Shown piece after piece: positions 42,517 through 53,366 of a stretch of DNA of 64,000 nucleotides. The translations under genes were made by a program, and so were the position numbers. The DNA is from Pseudomonas poae (GTDB lineage Bacteria > Pseudomonadota > Gammaproteobacteria > Pseudomonadales > Pseudomonadaceae). The stretch is taken from positions 2,742,001 through 2,806,000 of the forward strand of contig CP034537.1 of assembly GCA_004000515.1 (NCBI GenBank), in the 5' to 3' direction. Position 1 is the stretch's first letter. Each line of letters starts with the position of its first letter. The notes under the pieces were generated by a model. It did not search any database. It was not told the origin of the DNA and was given only the letters and a program-made list of their open reading frames with translations.

Positions 42517-45157
42517 CAGCGTTTCACCAATCCAGTCAAGCCGCCCGCAATCAGGGCGGCGGTATCGGCCAGTGCCACCAGCGGATCAAGTCCTGCGGGC
42601 ACGGCCATGTAACGGGGTTCCCAGTCAGGCTGGAACTTGTCTTTGAAGCGGCGCAAACCTTGGAAGTTATACAGTTGTTCACCACGACGGAACACCATTG
42701 AGCCCAAGCGCTGGGTCAGCGGAGCGCCGCGTCGTGGTTGCAAGCCCGACAACGGCACCATGCCGAGGCTGAAGCGGGCGTAACCGTGACTCTTATAATG
42801 TTGAATCAGGCCGACCATCATGAATTCCATGGTCAGCTTGGGCGCGTCCGGGTGCGCGCGCATCAGGTCGAGGCTGGCCAGGTCGTGGTTGTAAGTCTCG
42901 AGCAGGTTGGCGAAGGCCACCGGGCGCCCTTCGAAGCGAATGATCGCCATGCGAAAGTGCTTGAGGTAGTCGTCGCTGAAGCGTCCCAGGGAAAAGCCTT
43001 TTTCCCGCACGTTCTTGCCGGTCAGCCAGGCGTCGGAGATGACTTTGAGTTCCTCCATCGGTGCCATGCCCGGTTCGTGGATCTCCAGGGACAGGCCGTC
43101 CCGGGTGCCACGGTTCCAGGTGTAGCGCAGGTCCTTCATCTCTTTGCCCTTGGCTTCCAGGTCAAAGCGTTTCAGGTCGACGCGGGCCTCTTCGCCCAGC
43201 TTGATCGCAGTCAGGCCGATGTCCATGTAGTACGGCAGGTTCTCCGCCCGCACCTGGTAGAACACCGGGCGCGCGTGGTGAATGTCGCACAGGTCGCGGA
43301 ACTGCCAGATCATTTCGGCGCGAGGCTGGGTCGGGCCGATCGGGTCATACAAGGCCACCAGGCTGCGCCCACGACGGGCGTACATCAGGAAGGCTTCATC
43401 GTTGGGGTGGAACAGCAACGCCTTGTCACCGGTCAGCGCCAGGCCGCCGTCGGGCTGCGACGAGGCCATCAGGATCTTGGTGGCGCGTTCCAGTTCATCC
43501 GGGGTGGGCAGGTGGATCACCGGGCGCGCGGTGCGCAGCAGCCAGGTCAGCGACACGATCACCAGCAGTACGGCGGCACCCAGCAGCGAGCGCAGGCCAC
43601 GCGGGGCGTTGGCGTCGAGCGTGAACTGCCACCACAGTTGATGGCTATACGGTACGTCCTGGTAGGCAAACAGCAGCAGCCAGATCGAAGCGCCCAGCAC
43701 GCAGACGCTGGCCACTAGATACAGCGGCGAGAACGGCAACTCGGTCAGGCGGCTGGCGCGGTAGAACGAGCGGCGGAAGATCGCCAGCAGTACGGCGGTC
43801 ATGGTCATCAGACTGGCTTCTTCCCAGTCGAAACCCTTGAGCAGCGACAGCAGGGCGCCCGTCAACAGCAACACCATGGTCAGCATCCAGGCTGCCGACA
43901 GGCGTCGACGCAAACCTTGGGCGAGCAACAGGCACAACACGCCGATGAGGCTGGCGCCAAAGTGCGAGGCGTCAATCAGGCGGTGGGGAATCAGGAAGCC
44001 GATGTTTTCCAGGCGTGAGTCGATTTCCGGCGTCGCGCCGGAAAACAGCAAGACCACGCCGGACAAAAAAACCAGTACGGCCAGTACCGGTGCCGCCAGG
44101 CCCGAAGCCACTCGCAGGCTCTGCTGGGTCTGGAACAGACGCTGGGCTTCATTGACCAACAGGAATACGCAGGCGATCAACAGTGGCAGCACCACGTAGA
44201 TCATGCGGTACAGCAGCAGGGCAGCGGCCAAGGGCGCGGCACCGAGCTTGTCGGCGAAAGCGGCGAGCAGGATCGCTTCGAACACGCCCACACCGCCCGG
44301 TACATGGCTGAGCACGCCAGCGGCCAGGGCCAGCAGGTACACCAGCAAGAAGGGGCCGAACGGCGGCGCTTCCGGCAGCAGCATATAAAGGACGGTAGCG
44401 GCAGCGGCCACGTCCAGTGCGGTGATGATCAGTTGCAGGAAAGTCAGGCGACGCCCGGGCAGGCGCAAGGTACGGCGGCCAGCCTTGACCAGCAGGTTGT
44501 CCGGGTAAGGTTGTTCCGGCAGGCGACGGCGATAAATGCCGATGCACAATACGGCCGACAACAGCAGGACTGCGCCGGCGATGCCGCCAAGCACCGCTTG
44601 TGGCAAATGCAGGTAGGTCGAGGCGGCTGGCAGGTTGCTCAATGTCGCCAATGCGGCCAGTGGGGGCAGGGCAGTGCCCAAGGCCAGGCTGGCGAACACG
44701 GTCATGTGGGCAACTTCCGAGGCCCCGATACCATGGCGTGCATATAAACGGTAACGCACCGAACCGCCGGAAAGCATCGACAAGCCAATGGCGTTGCCGA
44801 TGGCGAAGGCGGTGAAGCCGCCGAGGCCAAGGTCTTGGCAGGCAGTTTTACCCCGGCGTAGCGGGCGCCGGAAAACTCATAGCCCAATAGAATGATGAAA
44901 CCCGCGACGGCGGCGGCAAATGCACCGAGCAACGCTGGCTTGGGCACTTCCAGGATCGAGTCATGGAGTGCGTAGAGGTCCAGTTCCAGCAGCAGGTGTC
45001 GGCAGGCGATCAGGGCGATTGCAAACAGCAGCAGGGTAACGGCCAGCCCGATGGGTTGCCGGTATTTGCTCAACAGATCCAGCCAACGCAAACGAGTGGG
45101 AGTGATCGGTTGTTCTGCTGTGACGGTGTCTTGTGTTTCAGACGAGTTGGCGCGCAT
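42516..45157 (-). CDS. mprF: Phosphatidylglycerol aminoacyltransferase and flippase MprF (frameshifted)
   Basis: About 880 residues. The N-terminal half has many membrane segments (flippase; ALLGAFAAAVAGFIILLGYEFSG). The C-terminal third is the DUF2156 synthase domain (LTGDKALLFHPNDEAFLMYARRGRS, NRGTRDGLSLEIHEPGMAPM). It moves an amino acid, alanine in P. aeruginosa, from tRNA to phosphatidylglycerol, altering surface charge. The ATG at 45157 follows GAGGTG. The frame breaks at CC 44827-44828; one more base restores PAKTLGLGGFTAFAIGNAIG. Operon with acvB. Confidence 0.92.
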
Positions 45158-45398
45158 CAATCACCTCGTGGATTGTGCGCGACAGGATGGAGGTATCCAG
45201 CCAAGTTACCAATCCCTATGGACAAAATAATTACAAATATTAACGCGTATCACCCGGTGGGGCGACTGCGGCCATTGGTCGTAGAGGGTAGCGCTTGAGC
45301 ATTGAGCATAGCTTGCAAAGACATGGACTCAACAAACCGTGTAGGGTTTCATGAAATATGCCATGCCATTGTTTCAGAAGAACTTTTTCGCCAGATAC

Positions 45399-45430
45399 AA
45401 AAAAGGCCACTCTTTCGAGTAGCCTTTTTT
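45399..45430 (-). terminator. Terminator of initiator tRNA gene 1
   Basis: AAAAAAGGC and GCCTTTTTT arms with CACTC/GAGTA inside, just downstream (leftward) of the tRNA. An identical hairpin follows the second tRNA copy. Confidence 0.85.
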
Positions 45431-45436
45431 GATGTT

Positions 45437-45513
<77 letters not shown>

Positions 45514-45525
45514 TCTGTGGGCGGC

Positions 45526-45553
45526 ATTCTACAGCCCAACTGCGGGGTGTCAA
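45526..45553 (-). promoter_or_regulatory. Promoter of initiator tRNA gene 1
   Basis: On the minus strand TTGACA (45548-45553) and TAGAAT (45526-45531) are 16 nt apart, about 13 nt before the tRNA 5' end. A near-consensus sigma-70 promoter. Confidence 0.8.
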
Positions 45554-45681
45554 CCGTTAATAGGGCGATGGGTCAAATAAGTGTGAAATAGTTGCCGCGT
45601 ACTCGCGATGCACGGTAAGTCCGTGATGATGAAGGGCTTTTTGTCTTACAATTTTTATACAAGGCTAAAACAGGCACGCAC

Positions 45682-45713
45682 AAAAAAGGCCACTCTTTCG
45701 AGTAGCCTTTTTT
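45682..45713 (-). terminator. Terminator of initiator tRNA gene 2
   Basis: Same sequence as at 45399-45430, offset by 283 bases. Confidence 0.85.
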
Positions 45714-45719
45714 GATGTT

Positions 45720-45796
<77 letters not shown>

Positions 45797-45809
45797 TCTG
45801 TGTGTCGGC

Positions 45810-45837
45810 ATTCTACAGAGGAACGCGAGTGTGTCAA
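45810..45837 (-). promoter_or_regulatory. Promoter of initiator tRNA gene 2
   Basis: On the minus strand TTGACA (45832-45837) and TAGAAT (45810-45815) with a 16-nt spacer, the same arrangement as for copy 1. Confidence 0.8.
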
Positions 45838-46013
45838 CCTGTGAATCGAAGAAAAGCGCTTGTGGTTCAAATGGTTAGCTCTCCAAGAAGATGCTTTGGA
45901 CCCCTCGAGGCCAGTCTGGCCGAGGGTTTCAGCTCTATCGGGATGCCAGATTCGATTGAAAAAATAAATTCACCTGGGAATCTTCCTACCGCTCAAAAGG
46001 AAGATTCAAACTA

Positions 46014-46029
46014 CTGGTGCTATATACAG
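46014..46029 (+). promoter_or_regulatory. LexA (SOS) box upstream of dinB
   Basis: CTGGTGCTATATACAG fits the CTG-N10-CAG LexA consensus with a TATATA centre, about 47 nt upstream of the dinB ATG. Confidence 0.8.
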
Positions 46030-46075
46030 GGGTGAGTGCGATACTGGTCATCCGTTGAATCAACCCTCTGTTTAT

Positions 46076-47134
46076 ATGACGCAACGCAAAATCATCCACG
46101 TCGACTGTGATTGCTTCTACGCCGCCATCGAGATGCGCGATGACCCGAGCCTGGCGCAAAAGCCGCTGGCCGTAGGGGGCTCGGCTGATCGGCGCGGGGT
46201 GATCGCGACCTGCAATTACGAGGCGCGCGCCTATGGCGTGCGTTCGGCCATGTCGTCACGGCACGCCCTGAAGCTGTGCCCGGACCTGACCATCGTCAAG
46301 CCGCGCATGGAGGCTTATAAAGAAGCATCGAAGGAAATCCAGACGATCTTTCGCGACTACACCGACTTGATCGAGCCGTTGTCGCTGGATGAAGCCTATC
46401 TGGATGTGTCCGACAGCCCGCACTTTGGTGGCAGCGCCACACGTATCGCACAGGACATTCGCCGTCGCGTGTCCAACCAGTTGCATATCACGGTGTCTGC
46501 CGGCGTCGCGCCAAACAAGTTCCTGGCCAAGATCGCCAGCGACTGGAAAAAGCCCAATGGCCTGTTTGTGATCACCCCCGATCAGGTCGAAGACTTTGTC
46601 TCGCAGTTGCGGGTGAGCAAGCTTCACGGTGTGGGCAAGGTCACCGCCGATAAGCTCGCGCGCCTGGGAATTGAAGACTGTTTGCAGCTGCGTGAGTGGG
46701 ACAAGCTGGCGCTGGTGCGTGAGTTCGGCAGTTTCGGCGAGCGGTTGTGGAGCCTGGCGCGTGGCATTGACGAGCGCGCGGTACAGAACGACAGTCGCCG
46801 GCAGTCGATCAGTGTGGAAAATACCTATGACGTGGACTTGCCGGACCTTTCAAGCTGCCTGGCGAAGCTCCCCGAATTGATGGAAACCCTGGCTGGGCGC
46901 ATGGCACGCATCGACAGCAGTTACCGGGCGGGCAAGCCGTTCGTTAAGGTGAAGTTCCATGATTTTACCCAGACGACTTTAGAGCAGGCCGGGGCAGGGC
47001 GGGATCTGGAGAGTTATCAACAGCTGCTGACGCAGGCGTTCAATCGAGGGGGGAAACCGGTGCGGTTGTTGGGCATTGGTGTGCGCTTGCTTGATCTAAG
47101 CAGCGGCAATGAACAACTCGAATTTTCCTGGTAG
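46076..47134 (+). CDS. dinB: DNA polymerase IV
   Basis: A 352-residue Y-family translesion polymerase. It starts MTQRKIIHVDCDCFYAAIEM (first catalytic Asp), then SLDEAYLDVSDS (catalytic Asp-Glu), helix-hairpin-helix SKLHGVGKVTADKLARLGI, and a little-finger domain. It ends LDLSSGNEQLEFSW; a C-terminal beta-clamp motif is plausible there. Upstream TTG at 46055 is a weaker start. The SOS box indicates DNA-damage induction. Confidence 0.95.
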   Translation: MTQRKIIHVDCDCFYAAIEMRDDPSLAQKPLAVGGSADRRGVIATCNYEARAYGVRSAMSSRHALKLCPDLTIVKPRMEAYKEASKEIQTIFRDYTDLIEPLSLDEAYLDVSDSPHFGGSATRIAQDIRRRVSNQLHITVSAGVAPNKFLAKIASDWKKPNGLFVITPDQVEDFVSQLRVSKLHGVGKVTADKLARLGIEDCLQLREWDKLALVREFGSFGERLWSLARGIDERAVQNDSRRQSISVENTYDVDLPDLSSCLAKLPELMETLAGRMARIDSSYRAGKPFVKVKFHDFTQTTLEQAGAGRDLESYQQLLTQAFNRGGKPVRLLGIGVRLLDLSSGNEQLEFSW

Positions 47135-47148
47135 AAATCGGAAACCCA

Positions 47149-47250
47149 ACGTGGGAGCGGGCTTGCTCGCGAAAGCGGAGTGTCAGTCACTAATTTCGTT
47201 ACTGAACCACCGCATTCGCGAGCAAGCCCGCTAAACCCGCTCCCACATTT
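47149..47250. repeat. REP pair, one arm interrupted
   Basis: GTGGGAGCGGGCTTGCTCGC and the inverse GCGAGCAAGCCCGCT, after which AAACCCGCTCCCAC follows. The right arm carries about seven additional bases (TAAACCC, partly repeating CCCGCT), unlike the other copies. Confidence 0.82.
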
Positions 47251-47273
47251 AGGTCTACACCAGGCTTGAAGTC

Positions 47274-48226
47274 CTAGCGAGCGCTAGGGTCCGCCACCAA
47301 CCGTCCGGCATCCTTGGTCAGTGCCTGCAAAAATTCCTGCTGCAACTCGGGATCATTGCGGGTCAGTTCGATCAGGCTCTGTTCCAGCTCACTGGCTTCT
47401 TCTTCCAGACCCAGTTCCGACAGGCGTTTGACCCGGTGCACCCACTGGTTCACCTCGTCATCTTCCAAGTCGTCGTAGATCAGGCCGTGGGCTTCCAGCA
47501 ACTTGCCGCGCAAGGTGCTGCTGATAGCCAGGGTCGAGTCCGAATGCACGTCGTCCTGGCCATCTTCCACGCTGATCTTCAAGGTCGTGACACGGTTCAA
47601 ATCGTGCTCGGAAAACGGGCTGTCCAACAGGTTCAGGCGCAGCACGCCGTTGCGGTCGGTGGTCAGGTCAAAGACTTGTTTGCCGGCGGTGACCTGTACC
47701 GGGCGTTCGCTCCAGGGCAGGCTCGAATACTCCACACGCTTGTCGCGCTGGACTTCATCGATACCCGCCAGGTTCTGTTGCGCACGGCCATGGGATTGTA
47801 CGTTCATGAACGGGTTGAGGCCGTCCACGCCATAGGTCAGCCAGTCGTGAGTCATGCTGGTAGGCAGGTGGCCGAGGGCGAAGATATTCGCCACGTTGGC
47901 GCCTGCGCCCGCCACGAGGGCTACCGCACCCAAAGGCATCTCGTAGAGTTTGCGCCAGGGTTGGTAGGGGGTGTAGCGGTCGTAACGACGGGTAACTTCG
48001 AATTCGGTGACCTCGAAGGTCTTTTGCTCATGAATGCGAACCCGGCGTTGCGGCAGTTCGAGCACTTTGGGTTCGCCTACATCGATCTGCAGGCTGTGGT
48101 CGAGCAACTTTCGCTCGACCCGCTCCTCGTGCTCACTGCGTTGCGACATCTGGTTGGCGCAGCCGCTGACCAGCAGGGCGCCGCACAAGGCGGCGCCCCC
48201 AGGGCTCTGGTGTTTCGCTTGAACAT
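47274..48226 (-). CDS. Predicted lipoprotein of unknown function (frameshifted near the start)
   Basis: About 317 residues. Read with one extra G in the run 48196-48200, it begins MFKRNTRALGGAALCGALLV and reaches the lipobox LVSGC, so Cys would carry lipid. The body includes VTRRYDRYTPYQPWRKLYEMP, a short hydrophobic LGAVALVAGAGANVANIFAL, and an acidic C-terminal region (ELGLEEEASELEQSLIEL). I do not recognise a domain. The start at 48226 has AAGAGAAG before it. It follows proS in the same direction with 20 nt between. Confidence 0.7.
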
Positions 48227-48246
48227 GACTTCTCTTGATCTGGTTT

Positions 48247-49963
48247 TCAGCGACGAATACGCGCCTGAAGGAAAGACAGCACGTCAGCCACCGGCAACGG
48301 TTGGGCTTCGGCTTCGGTCCGGCTCTTGTATTCCAGATTGCCATCGGCCAGGCCGCGGTCACTGACCACGATACGGTGAGGGATGCCAATCAGTTCCATG
48401 TCGGCGAACTTGATGCCAGGGCTGGTTTTCTTGTCCCGGTCATCCAGCAGCACTTCAAAACCGGCAGCCGTGAGTTCGGCATACAGTTTGTCGGTGGCTT
48501 CGCGTACTTGCTCGGTTTCATAACGCAGCGGTACCAGGGCGATCTGGAACGGCGCCAGGGTGTCGCTCCAGATGATGCCTTTTTCGTCGTTGTTCTGCTC
48601 GATGGCAGCGGCAACTACGCGGGAAAACACCAATGCCGTAGCAGCCCATGTCCAGGGTGATCGGCTTACCGTTTTCGCCCAGCACTTCGCACTTCATCGC
48701 CTTGCTGTACTTATTGCCCAGCTGGAAGATGTGCCCGACTTCAATGCCACGCTTGATCTCTAGGGTGCCCTTGCCATCCGGGCTCGGGTCACCGGCGACC
48801 ACGTTACGCAGGTCGGCCACGGTTGGAACCGGCAGGTCGCGCTCCCAGTTCACACCGAAGTAGTGCTTGTCGTCGATGTTCGCACCGATACCGAAGTCGC
48901 TCATCAGCTCGACCGAACGGTCGATGATGATCGGCAGCGGCAGGTTCAATGGGCCGAGGGAGCCGGCGCCAGCGCCAATGGCGTCGCGCAGTTCGGCATC
49001 GGTGGCCATGACCAGTGGGCTGGCCACGCCAGGTTGCTGGGCAGCCTTGATTTCGTTGAGTTCGTGGTCGCCACGGATCACCAGGGCGATCAGCTTGCCT
49101 TCTTCCTCGGCACGCACGATCAGGGTCTTGATGGTCTTTTCAATCGGCAGATTGAATTTCTCCACCAAGGCCGCGATGGTCTTGGTTTCCGGGGTGTCTA
49201 CCAGGCGCAGTTCTTCGGCCGGTGCAGGGCGGGAGGTTTCCCGTGGCACGGCTTCGGCTTTCTCGATGTTCGCCGCGTAGTCGGAACCGTTGCTGAACAC
49301 GATATCGTCTTCGCCGGACTCGGCCAGTACGTGGAACTCGTGGGAGCCGGCACCGCCGATGGAGCCGTTGTCCGCTTCAACCGGACGGAACTTGAGGCCC
49401 AGGCGGGTGAACACGTTGCAGTAGGCCTGGTGCATGCGGTCGTAGGTGACCTGCAGGGACGCCTGGTCAGCGTGGAACGAATAGGCGTCCTTCATGATGA
49501 ATTCGCGGCCGCGCATCAAACCGAAGCGTGGGCGGATTTCGTCACGGAATTTTGTCTGGATCTGATACAGGTTCAGCGGCAGCTGTTTGTAGCTGCTCAG
49601 CTCGTTGCGCATCAGGTCGGTGATCACTTCTTCGTGGGTCGGGCCGGCGCAGAAGTCGCGGCCGTGACGATCCTTGAAGCGCAGCAACTCAGGGCCGTAC
49701 TCTTCCCAACGTCCGGATTCCTGCCACAGCTCAGCCGGCTGGGTGCTCGGCATCAACACTTCCAGAGAGCCGGCGGCGTTCATTTCTTCGCGAACGATGG
49801 CTTCGACCTTGCGCATCACCTTCAAACCCATGGGCAGCCAGGTGTACAGGCCGGAGGCCAGTTTGCGGATCATGCCCGCGCGCAGCATCAGCTGATGGCT
49901 GATCACAACCGCGTCGGAAGGCGTTTCTTTCTGTGTGGCGAGCAAATATTGACTGGTACGCAT
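48247..49963 (-). CDS. proS: Prolyl-tRNA synthetase (frameshifted in this sequence)
   Basis: About 571 residues, the bacterial form with an editing insertion. It starts [20 protein letters not shown] at 49963. Class II motifs: [17 protein letters not shown] (motif 1), [21 protein letters not shown] (motif 2), and [17 protein letters not shown] (motif 3). The editing domain lies around 225-405. The frame breaks within motif 3 at the A4 run 48624-48627, one base too many. The anticodon-binding domain follows. Confidence 0.96.
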
Positions 49964-50056
49964 GGTAGGCCGTTGTCGGTTGCTTGGACTTGAAATGACT
50001 TGGGATTGTACGGGCGCAAGCTGCCGCCGTACAGGCATCAGAATACAGGGCTGTGT

Positions 50057-50148
50057 GTAGTGAGGGAGCTTGCTCCCGTTCGACAGCGCAGCTGGAGCCG
50101 GCTTTCGGGGCTGCTTAGCATCCCAGCGGGAGCAAGCTCCCTCACTAC
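50057..50148. repeat. REP pair of a different subfamily
   Basis: GTAGTGAGGGAGCTTGCTCC and the inverse GGAGCAAGCTCCCTCACTAC enclose about 50 nt. The core GAGGGAGCTTGCTCCC differs from the GTGGGAGC type elsewhere. Confidence 0.85.
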
Positions 50149-50161
50149 AAAAGCATAGGTG

Positions 50162-51694
50162 TCAGTCTTCTACCGGCGGATTCAGCCTGGCCCGGCGATT
50201 TTCCTGAAACCAATGCAACGCAATCAGAAACAGCGTCGGCACGCCCAGCAGGCAAGTGATCAGGAAGAAGTTGTGGTAGCCGAACTTCTCGACCATTACC
50301 CCCGAATACCCGCCGATCAGGCGCGGTAGCAACAGCATGATCGAGCTGAGCAACGCATATTGAGTGGCGGAGAACTTGAGGTTGGTCAGGCTCGACAAGT
50401 AGGCCACGAACGCCGAAGTGGCCAGGCCCGAGCTGAAGTTATCCAGCGAGATGGTGAAGATCAGCATCTGCAGGTCCGGGCCCATATCGGCGAGCATCAC
50501 GAACAACAGGTTGGTGCCCGCCGACGCTACGCCACCGATGAACAGGATCGGCAGAATGCCGAACCGCACAATCAGCAGGCCGCCCATGCCGGCACCGAGC
50601 AGGGTCATGATCAGGCCGAAGATCTTGCTGACCCCGGCGATCTGATCCTTGGTGAAGCCCTGGTCGATATAGAACACGTTGGCCATCACGCCCATCACCG
50701 TGTCGGACATGCGATAGGTAGCAATCAGCCCGAGCAACAGCAACGCCTGCCAGCGGTAGCGCAGGATAAAGTCATTGACCGGCGTGAGCACCGGCGCCAG
50801 GCCGCGGCGGCCCATGGCCGACAGGCACAGCGCGGTCAGCGTGATATAGAGGATGGCCCGCAGGAACGCGCGGTCGTCCATCAGCAAGTCCCACAGGCTC
50901 ATGCCGTGGAACAGGACGCTCTCAAAATCGGTATTGAAAAGCTGCGTGAACATGGCCGGAACCGACACCAACAACACGATCAACACAAACACCGACACCA
51001 GCTGATGCGCAAAACTGTAACGACCGGCCTGCAATTGCGTGCGCAGTGGTACATCGGGTTCGCGCATGAACAGGGTGGTCAGCAATGCTGGAATCATCAG
51101 CATGCCGAACAGCACGTAGGTGCCGAGCCACGCCGAATGCTGATAGTTGAAACCGGTGGAGCCGAAGCCCTCTGCAAAGAACAATGCGCCGGCCGTAGCG
51201 AGCAGCGCAGCAATGCGGTAACCCGACATATAGCTGGCAGCCAGCGCGGCCTGGCGGCTGTCGTCGGCAATTTCCAGGCGATAGGCATCGACCGCGATGT
51301 CTTGGGTCGCGGACGCGAAGGCAACGATTACGGCAATGGCGATCAGCCAGGACAGGTGTTTTTGCGGGTCGCAGAACCCCATGCCGATCAATCCGAGGAT
51401 CACCAACGACTGGGCAAGCACCAACCAGGAACGACGGCGCCCGAGTTTGCCGAGCAGTGGCAGGCGCCATTGGTCGAGCAGCGGCGACCAGACCCACTTG
51501 AAGGCATACGCCAAGCCGATCAGGCTCGCATAGCCGATGGTCTCGCGGGCCACACCGGCCTCACGCAACCACACCGAAAGCGTCGAGAACACCAACATGT
51601 AAGGCAAGCCGGCGGCAAAGCCGAGCAACAACAGGACCAACGTCGAGGGGCTGGCATAGGCGGCGAGCGCGGCGCGCCAGGTTTTACGGGGCAT
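50162..51694 (-). CDS. ampG: Muropeptide permease AmpG (MFS)
   Basis: A 510-residue inner-membrane MFS protein with about 12-14 membrane segments. LLGFAAGLPYMLVFSTLSVWLRE and YAFKWVWSPLLDQWRLPLLG at the start, and ATQDIAVDAYRLEI, are AmpG signatures. It imports anhydro-muropeptides for peptidoglycan recycling and so affects AmpR-controlled beta-lactamase. Intact. It ends FQENRRARLNPPVED. Confidence 0.92.
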   Translation of the reverse strand: MPRKTWRAALAAYASPSTLVLLLLGFAAGLPYMLVFSTLSVWLREAGVARETIGYASLIGLAYAFKWVWSPLLDQWRLPLLGKLGRRRSWLVLAQSLVILGLIGMGFCDPQKHLSWLIAIAVIVAFASATQDIAVDAYRLEIADDSRQAALAASYMSGYRIAALLATAGALFFAEGFGSTGFNYQHSAWLGTYVLFGMLMIPALLTTLFMREPDVPLRTQLQAGRYSFAHQLVSVFVLIVLLVSVPAMFTQLFNTDFESVLFHGMSLWDLLMDDRAFLRAILYITLTALCLSAMGRRGLAPVLTPVNDFILRYRWQALLLLGLIATYRMSDTVMGVMANVFYIDQGFTKDQIAGVSKIFGLIMTLLGAGMGGLLIVRFGILPILFIGGVASAGTNLLFVMLADMGPDLQMLIFTISLDNFSSGLATSAFVAYLSSLTNLKFSATQYALLSSIMLLLPRLIGGYSGVMVEKFGYHNFFLITCLLGVPTLFLIALHWFQENRRARLNPPVED

Positions 51695-51737
51695 GGGCTG
51701 GAGTCTGCCTCAGATTTGCGGAAACAAAGCGCGCACT

Positions 51738-52156
51738 CTAACCGCTGTGCTCTACCGGGCGCCAGCCATGGCGCTGAATATCCACGCGATTGTTGCGGAC
51801 AGTGATGCCCTCGTCCCGCAGGCGCGCACGTTGCTCATCCCCCGAAGCACTGCCCACCGGCAGACTTATCCGACCACCGGCACCCAGCACGCGGTGCCAA
51901 GGCAGCTGGTGCCCTCCGGCAACTGGCTCAGTGTGCGCCCCACCCAGCGCGCCGCACGCCCAAGCCCGGCCAGGTGAGCCAGCTCACCGTAGCTCACCAC
52001 ACAACCTGCGGGCACTTGCGCCAGGGTCAGGTACAACGCTGTTCTGCGCATTTCGGCGGGGCTTTGCGGGGTTTCGGCGGGTTGATTCACTGTGGAGATA
52101 TCCGTTGAGATCGTCGGTCTTCTGTAAGAAACGTCTGTAAACATGGTGGTGAGCAT
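51738..52156 (-). CDS. Alkyltransferase-like (ATL) DNA-binding protein (frameshifted)
   Basis: About 139 residues. MRRTALYLTLAQVPAGCVVSYGELAHLAGLGRAARWVGRTL is the MGMT/ATL fold. With one C restored at GG 51909-51910 it continues TQLPWHRVLGAGGRISLP. PWHR replaces the PCHR of true methyltransferases, so it lacks the acceptor Cys and probably flags alkylated guanine for excision repair. The restored stop is 51738-51740. The start at 52156 follows GGGAG; a shorter form from MRRTALY is possible. Confidence 0.85.
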
Positions 52157-52252
52157 TGAACTCACTCCCAATCCTTGAGTCAGTCCTTGCTAAGACGTTA
52201 TCTAGCACGATAATGCCCTTTTTTTCGCCAAGCCCGAGCCCCTAATCTGCTT

Positions 52253-53260
52253 ATGTTGTCCAGAACCCTGCTGTGCCTTGCTGTTTTCAGCGCCTCTACG
52301 CCCTTGCTGGCCGACACCGTCTGGTTGAAGAACGGTGACCGTCTGACCGGCAAGATCAAAGTCTTTGACGGCGGCAAGTTGCTGATCCAGACCGATTACG
52401 CGGGCGCGATCCCCATCGACTGGAAACAGGTGAAGACCCTGGAAAGCGACCAGGAGCTGCTGGTCAAGCAGGACGCCTATACCGGTGAGAAGGCCAAGTC
52501 CCTGAAAGCCGCGGATGACGGCAAGGTCGTCCTCGCCAACGGCGAAGCGCCCAAGACCGTCGATTTGGCGAGCATCCAGCAGATCATCAAGCCCAAGCCG
52601 GTGATTGAAGACCTGGTGTGGAAAGGCAATGTTGACCTGGCGCTGGATTACAAGCGCGCCGAGAAGGACACCAACGACTACGACATCGATTTCAAGACCA
52701 CTGCACGGCACGGCCAGTGGCGTCATACCGGGCAAGGCGAGTACAACCGCGAGTTCCAGGATGACGTCACTACCACCGACAACTGGGCCTTGGAATACGA
52801 CCTGGACCGGTTCATCACCGAGCATTGGTTCTGGCAGGGGCGCCTGACCTACAAGCGCGACAAGGTTGAAGACCTGTCTCGCCAGCGTACCGTGGGCACC
52901 GGCCCGGGCTATCAGTTCTGGGACGATGAACTGGGCGCTTTCTCCCTGGGTTCGCTGGTCAACCGCACCGACTATGAATATGCCGACGGCGGCAAAGACA
53001 ACTTCTATTCGGTCGCCATGAAGTGGAACTACAACCGCTACCTGGTGGGCAAGACGGTGGAGTTTTTCACCAACGGCGAGCTGGGCCGTCCGATCGACGG
53101 GCCGGTCGATTACTCGTTGGATGCGGAAATGGGGCTGCGCTACAAGGTTACCGAGTGGGCCTCGCTTAACCTCAAGGCCGAGCGCGACATTATCAGTGGC
53201 GATTCCGAGAGCAGCCTGAGCAAGACCCGCTACACGGCAGGCTTTGGCGTGGCCTGGTAA
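52253..53260 (+). CDS. DUF481 outer-membrane protein
   Basis: A 335-residue protein with a signal peptide (MLSRTLLCLAVFSASTPLLA) and start DTVWLKNGDRLTGKIKVFDGG. The second half is a repeated barrel-like DUF481 domain ending in YTAGFGVAW with a terminal aromatic. It resembles YdiY-type outer-membrane proteins; function is unknown. Confidence 0.88.
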   Translation: MLSRTLLCLAVFSASTPLLADTVWLKNGDRLTGKIKVFDGGKLLIQTDYAGAIPIDWKQVKTLESDQELLVKQDAYTGEKAKSLKAADDGKVVLANGEAPKTVDLASIQQIIKPKPVIEDLVWKGNVDLALDYKRAEKDTNDYDIDFKTTARHGQWRHTGQGEYNREFQDDVTTTDNWALEYDLDRFITEHWFWQGRLTYKRDKVEDLSRQRTVGTGPGYQFWDDELGAFSLGSLVNRTDYEYADGGKDNFYSVAMKWNYNRYLVGKTVEFFTNGELGRPIDGPVDYSLDAEMGLRYKVTEWASLNLKAERDIISGDSESSLSKTRYTAGFGVAW

Positions 53261-53366
53261 TAAGGTCGAACAAAACCCGCTTGGCAACCTCTGCGGATAT
53301 TGATTACCTTGTGTTGAGATCCATTCCCATATGCTGTGGGCGGCTGAATACCCGAGGAGTCATACG

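Noticed and set aside
50360..51805. A 481-codon plus-strand open frame opposite ampG
   Set aside because: Antisense shadow with low-complexity Gln/His/Arg composition.
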